Under the pieces are notes generated by a model. That model was not told the origin of the DNA. It saw only the letters and a program-made list of their open reading frames with translations, and did no database searches. Below are positions 6,667 through 8,835 of a stretch of DNA of 8,835 nucleotides, one piece after another. The stretch is from Candidatus Kapaibacterium sp. (GTDB lineage: Bacteria; Bacteroidota; Ignavibacteria; Palsa-1295). Each line of letters opens with the position of its first letter. Position 1 is the first letter of the stretch. Made by a program: the position numbers and the translations under genes. The stretch is from NCBI GenBank assembly GCA_025450975.1, contig JANWLI010000160.1:1-8835 (forward strand), read 5' to 3'.

Positions 6667-7557
6667 ATGGACCTAAACACTATTCGCATCGGTGACCGTC
6701 TCGTCGGCGAGGGACAGCCTACCTACATTATCGCCGAAATAGGCATCAACCACAACGGGTCGTTAGACCTTGCAAAGATGCTCATCGATGGTGCAGTTCG
6801 CGCCGGATGTGACGCCGTGAAATTCCAGAAGCGCACTCCGGAGATCTGCGTACCGCACGATCAATGGCACCTTGAACGTGATACGCCATGGGGACGTATG
6901 ACGTATATCGAATACCGCCACAAGGTCGAGTTCAACCTTGCCGAGTATTCGGAGATAGATCGGTACTGTCGCCTCAAAGGCATTCAATGGTTCGCTTCGT
7001 GCTGGGATAAACCGTCGGTGGACTTCATCGAACACTTCGAACCGCCGGCGTATAAGGCCTCATCGGCATCATTGACTGATATCTCGCTCTTGAAAAAGAA
7101 GAAGGCAACCGGAAAGCCTCTTATCATCTCGACAGGCATGTCGACCATGGAAGAGATCGAAGCGGCAGTCGAAGCGCTCGGAACGGAGAATCTGCTGATC
7201 GCACATTCGACATCGACGTATCCGTGCCCTGTCGATGAGCTGAACCTCAAGATGGTGCAGACGCTGAAGGCAAAGTATCCCGGTGTGGCGATCGGCTACT
7301 CGGGACATGAGACAGGGCTTGCACCCACCGTTGCAGCAGTTGCAATGGGTGCAGCGTTTGTCGAACGTCACATTACGCTTGACCGCGCAATGTGGGGGAC
7401 CGATCAGGCTGCTTCGGTCGAAGTTGGCGGATTTGCTCGTCTTGTCGAGATGATCCGCGACATCGAGCGTTCTTCGGGCGATGGCGTCAAGCGCGTCTAC
7501 GATAGCGAGCTTGGGCCCCGCAAGAAAATGCGCCAGCTGCAGGAAGTAACTGCGTAA
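6667..7557 (+). CDS. neuB: NeuB-family sugar-acid synthase lacking the SAF domain
   Basis: A 296-residue TIM-barrel enzyme of the sialic acid synthase family, which condenses phosphoenolpyruvate with an aldose to form a 3-deoxy-2-ulosonic acid. Visible landmarks are AEIGINHNG (23-31), VKFQKR (51-56), STGMST (155-160), SGHETG (212-217) with metal-ligand candidate H214, and ERHITLDR (233-240) with H235. The usual PGPDHAAS-type segment reads WGTDQAASVE (243-252). Typical NeuB proteins are about 340-350 residues and end in a SAF (antifreeze-like) domain. This one stops soon after the barrel, and the transcription terminator follows at once, so the domain is absent rather than frameshifted away. 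I prefer the ATG at 6667 because the family N-terminus aligns there. A GTG at 6628, overlapping the previous stop as GTGA, would add 13 residues of non-conserved, His/Thr-rich sequence. Confidence 0.85.
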   Translation: MDLNTIRIGDRLVGEGQPTYIIAEIGINHNGSLDLAKMLIDGAVRAGCDAVKFQKRTPEICVPHDQWHLERDTPWGRMTYIEYRHKVEFNLAEYSEIDRYCRLKGIQWFASCWDKPSVDFIEHFEPPAYKASSASLTDISLLKKKKATGKPLIISTGMSTMEEIEAAVEALGTENLLIAHSTSTYPCPVDELNLKMVQTLKAKYPGVAIGYSGHETGLAPTVAAVAMGAAFVERHITLDRAMWGTDQAASVEVGGFARLVEMIRDIERSSGDGVKRVYDSELGPRKKMRQLQEVTA

Positions 7558-7568
7558 CGTATAACTAA

Positions 7569-7618
7569 GTGTGTATCCTTCGTGTCGGGAGCACGGAGGA
7601 TACACACGTTTGATTTTT
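7569..7618 (+). terminator. Rho-independent terminator closing the ulosonate operon
   Basis: A 16-base-pair stem joins 7569-7584 to 7592-7607 with a 7-base loop (TCGGGAG). All pairs are Watson-Crick except one G-U. A T-rich run follows at 7608-7618. It begins 12 bases after the NeuB-like stop, and the next gene starts 6 bases after the T run, so it separates the sugar operon from the desaturase gene. The promoter of the next gene must overlap the hairpin or lie upstream of it, unless that gene depends on readthrough. Confidence 0.85.
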
Positions 7619-7623
7619 AAACG

Positions 7624-8400
7624 ATGACACTCGAAGATATTCGCATCTATAGTACCGGCGCACTCGTAGTGAGTGCGATCGTTGTGATCGCCGTTGAGCG
7701 TGTCTTTCCTTATGATCGGAGACAGCGCTTCTTCCGTAACCAGATCTTCAATGATTTTCTGCTCTACACGCTCGTTCAGAGTTATGTGCTCGGTATCGGC
7801 TTCTCATATTTGATGGAGGCGATACAATCCTCCTCCGCACTTGCCCCGCTTCGATTCTCTTCGAGCTGGCCGCTTGTTTTACAACTCCTGTTCTTCACCG
7901 TCCTTCACGATCTTTACATTTACTGGTTTCATCGTCTCCAGCACCGGTCGAAGTACTTATGGCGCGTGCATGAGGCGCATCATTCGACGCGCGATGTCGA
8001 CTGGTTATCGGGCGCACGGTCACATACACTGGAGATCGTCATCAATCAGAGTATTGAGTTTGGCGTGATCGCCCTACTGTCAGGTTCGCCGGAACTGCCC
8101 ATACTGAAAGCCGCCGTTGACGGCATCTGGGGCATGTACATCCATTCGAACATCAATGTGCGAACAGGATGGCTGCAGTATGTTGTTAATGGACCCGAGA
8201 TGCATCGGTGGCATCATGCGACCGACGACGACGCGCATAACAAGAACTTCTCGACAAAGCTGGCGATCTGGGACTGGCTCTTCGGCACTGCGTTCTTCCC
8301 CCGCAATCGCAAGCCATCGGGGTACGGTCTCGGCGAGATGAATTTCCCAAAAAGCTATCTTGCGCAGCATGCGTATGCATTTCGTAAATTCGAATCGTAG
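7624..8400 (+). CDS. Sterol desaturase/fatty acid hydroxylase family membrane protein
   Basis: A 258-residue integral membrane di-iron oxygenase of the fatty acid hydroxylase superfamily. The histidine clusters that bind the two irons are visible: HDLYIYWFHRLQH (95-107), HEAHH (116-120), and HRWHH (194-198), followed by H205. H134 and H174 are further conserved-type histidines. Hydrophobic segments around 12-28, 44-66, 84-101 and 140-175 fit membrane helices. Family members insert a hydroxyl group or double bond into lipids, sterols or carotenoids using O2. The bacterial substrate cannot be told from sequence. The ATG at 7624 lies just after the terminator, with no clear Shine-Dalgarno sequence. 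The neighbours offer no functional link, so it is probably a separate transcription unit unrelated to the sugar operon. Confidence 0.85.
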   Translation: MTLEDIRIYSTGALVVSAIVVIAVERVFPYDRRQRFFRNQIFNDFLLYTLVQSYVLGIGFSYLMEAIQSSSALAPLRFSSSWPLVLQLLFFTVLHDLYIYWFHRLQHRSKYLWRVHEAHHSTRDVDWLSGARSHTLEIVINQSIEFGVIALLSGSPELPILKAAVDGIWGMYIHSNINVRTGWLQYVVNGPEMHRWHHATDDDAHNKNFSTKLAIWDWLFGTAFFPRNRKPSGYGLGEMNFPKSYLAQHAYAFRKFES

Positions 8401-8446
8401 TTCACTCTCCCCGATCCACTAAATTGTAACGGAGATGCTTCGAATC

Positions 8447-8835
8447 ATGAAGAATCTATATTCGCTCGTCTTCCTCCCCCTGCTCCTTCCGCTTGCTTAC
8501 ATGATCTCGTGTAAGCCGTCATCGACTCGCGATCAGTATGTCGATGCAGCCCAACCAAATGCGCAACTTGCAGTAGAAGTGGTGGCCGAAGGCCTAACGA
8601 TCCCCTGGAGTATTGTCTTTACAAGTGCCGACAGGATGCTCGTAGCCGAGCGGCGCGGACGGCTGCGCGAGATCGTTGGCGGCAAGTTAAATCCGACGCC
8701 TGTGAAAGCATTTTCCGATGTAGTACCTAAAGGTGAAGGCGGACTCATGGGACTCGTGCTTGATCCAGGCTATCAGTCGAATAAGCATCTATATGTTAGC
8801 TATACGTATGATAAAGGTGGCAATAGCGTCGTTAA
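8447..8835 (+). CDS. PQQ-dependent sugar dehydrogenase (GSDH family), N-terminal part, cut by window end
   Basis: About 129 residues are visible before the window ends. The N-terminus MKNLYSLVFLPLLLPLAYMISC is a signal peptide ending in a probable lipoprotein cysteine (residue 22 from this ATG), although the lipobox residues are not ideal. The mature part starts the six-bladed propeller of the soluble glucose/aldose sugar dehydrogenase family: GLTIPWSIVF, MLVAERRGRLREI, then GEGGLMGLVLDPGY and LYVSYTY. These enzymes oxidise sugars in the periplasm with pyrroloquinoline quinone, or occur as family members without a proven cofactor. An in-frame ATG at 8435 is possible, but a GGAG at 8431-8434 touches it directly. 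From 8447 the GGAG spacing is 12 bases and the MKNL start is more typical. The gene lies 46 bases after the desaturase stop and may share its transcript. Confidence 0.85.
   Translation, partial: MKNLYSLVFLPLLLPLAYMISCKPSSTRDQYVDAAQPNAQLAVEVVAEGLTIPWSIVFTSADRMLVAERRGRLREIVGGKLNPTPVKAFSDVVPKGEGGLMGLVLDPGYQSNKHLYVSYTYDKGGNSVV

Noticed and set aside
7069..7605. Minus-strand open frame of 178 codons opposite the NeuB-like gene and terminator
   Set aside because: It starts within the terminator hairpin and is Cys/His/Arg-rich without motifs, so it reads as a shadow frame.
1..8835. CRISPR arrays, tRNA or rRNA genes, insertion sequences, phage or defence genes
   Set aside because: No spaced direct repeats, cloverleaf-like sequences, transposase motifs or terminal inverted repeats were seen on reading; the window is metabolic genes throughout.

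Overview
This window looks like mid-GC bacterial chromosome from a Gram-negative-type organism. It holds a tightly packed eight-gene operon for a cell-surface sugar, followed by two apparently unrelated genes. The SD-poor gene starts, the AT-rich heptamer repeat and the sterol-desaturase and PQQ-dehydrogenase neighbours would fit a member of the Bacteroidota/Chlorobiota group (Ignavibacteria- or Kapabacteria-like). That placement is a low-confidence inference, because there is no rRNA or marker gene here.

Layout: 1-183 is an upstream region with no gene. 184-7557 is one same-strand run of eight genes: a GT-B-like transferase with the EG/HP/SS motif pattern of bacterial sialyl- and Kdo-type transferases; an SpsF/NeuA-like cytidylyltransferase; the split N- and C-terminal halves of a transketolase; a glutamate-1-semialdehyde-aminotransferase-like class III PLP enzyme; a PtmA-like short-chain dehydrogenase; a KdsC-like HAD phosphatase; and a NeuB-family synthase that lacks the usual C-terminal SAF domain. 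Most junctions overlap by 1-14 bases or abut. The exception is 6054-6085, where a 7-bp AT-rich tandem repeat runs into the phosphatase start codon. A strong hairpin with a T-rich tail (7569-7618) closes the operon. After it come a membrane sterol-desaturase/fatty-acid-hydroxylase family protein (7624-8400) and the N-terminal part of a lipoprotein-type PQQ-dependent sugar dehydrogenase (8447 to the window edge).

Working model (inference): the transketolase pair, the aminotransferase and the dehydrogenase build or modify a phosphorylated, probably aminated, aldose. The NeuB-like enzyme condenses it with phosphoenolpyruvate. The KdsC-like enzyme removes the phosphate. The SpsF-like enzyme makes the CMP-activated 3-deoxy-2-ulosonic acid, and the first gene's product transfers it to a surface glycan. 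The window has no UDP-GlcNAc 2-epimerase, 4,6-dehydratase or acetyltransferase of the standard sialic, legionaminic or pseudaminic acid routes. The product may therefore be an uncommon or undescribed ulosonic acid, and this is the most interesting point in the window.
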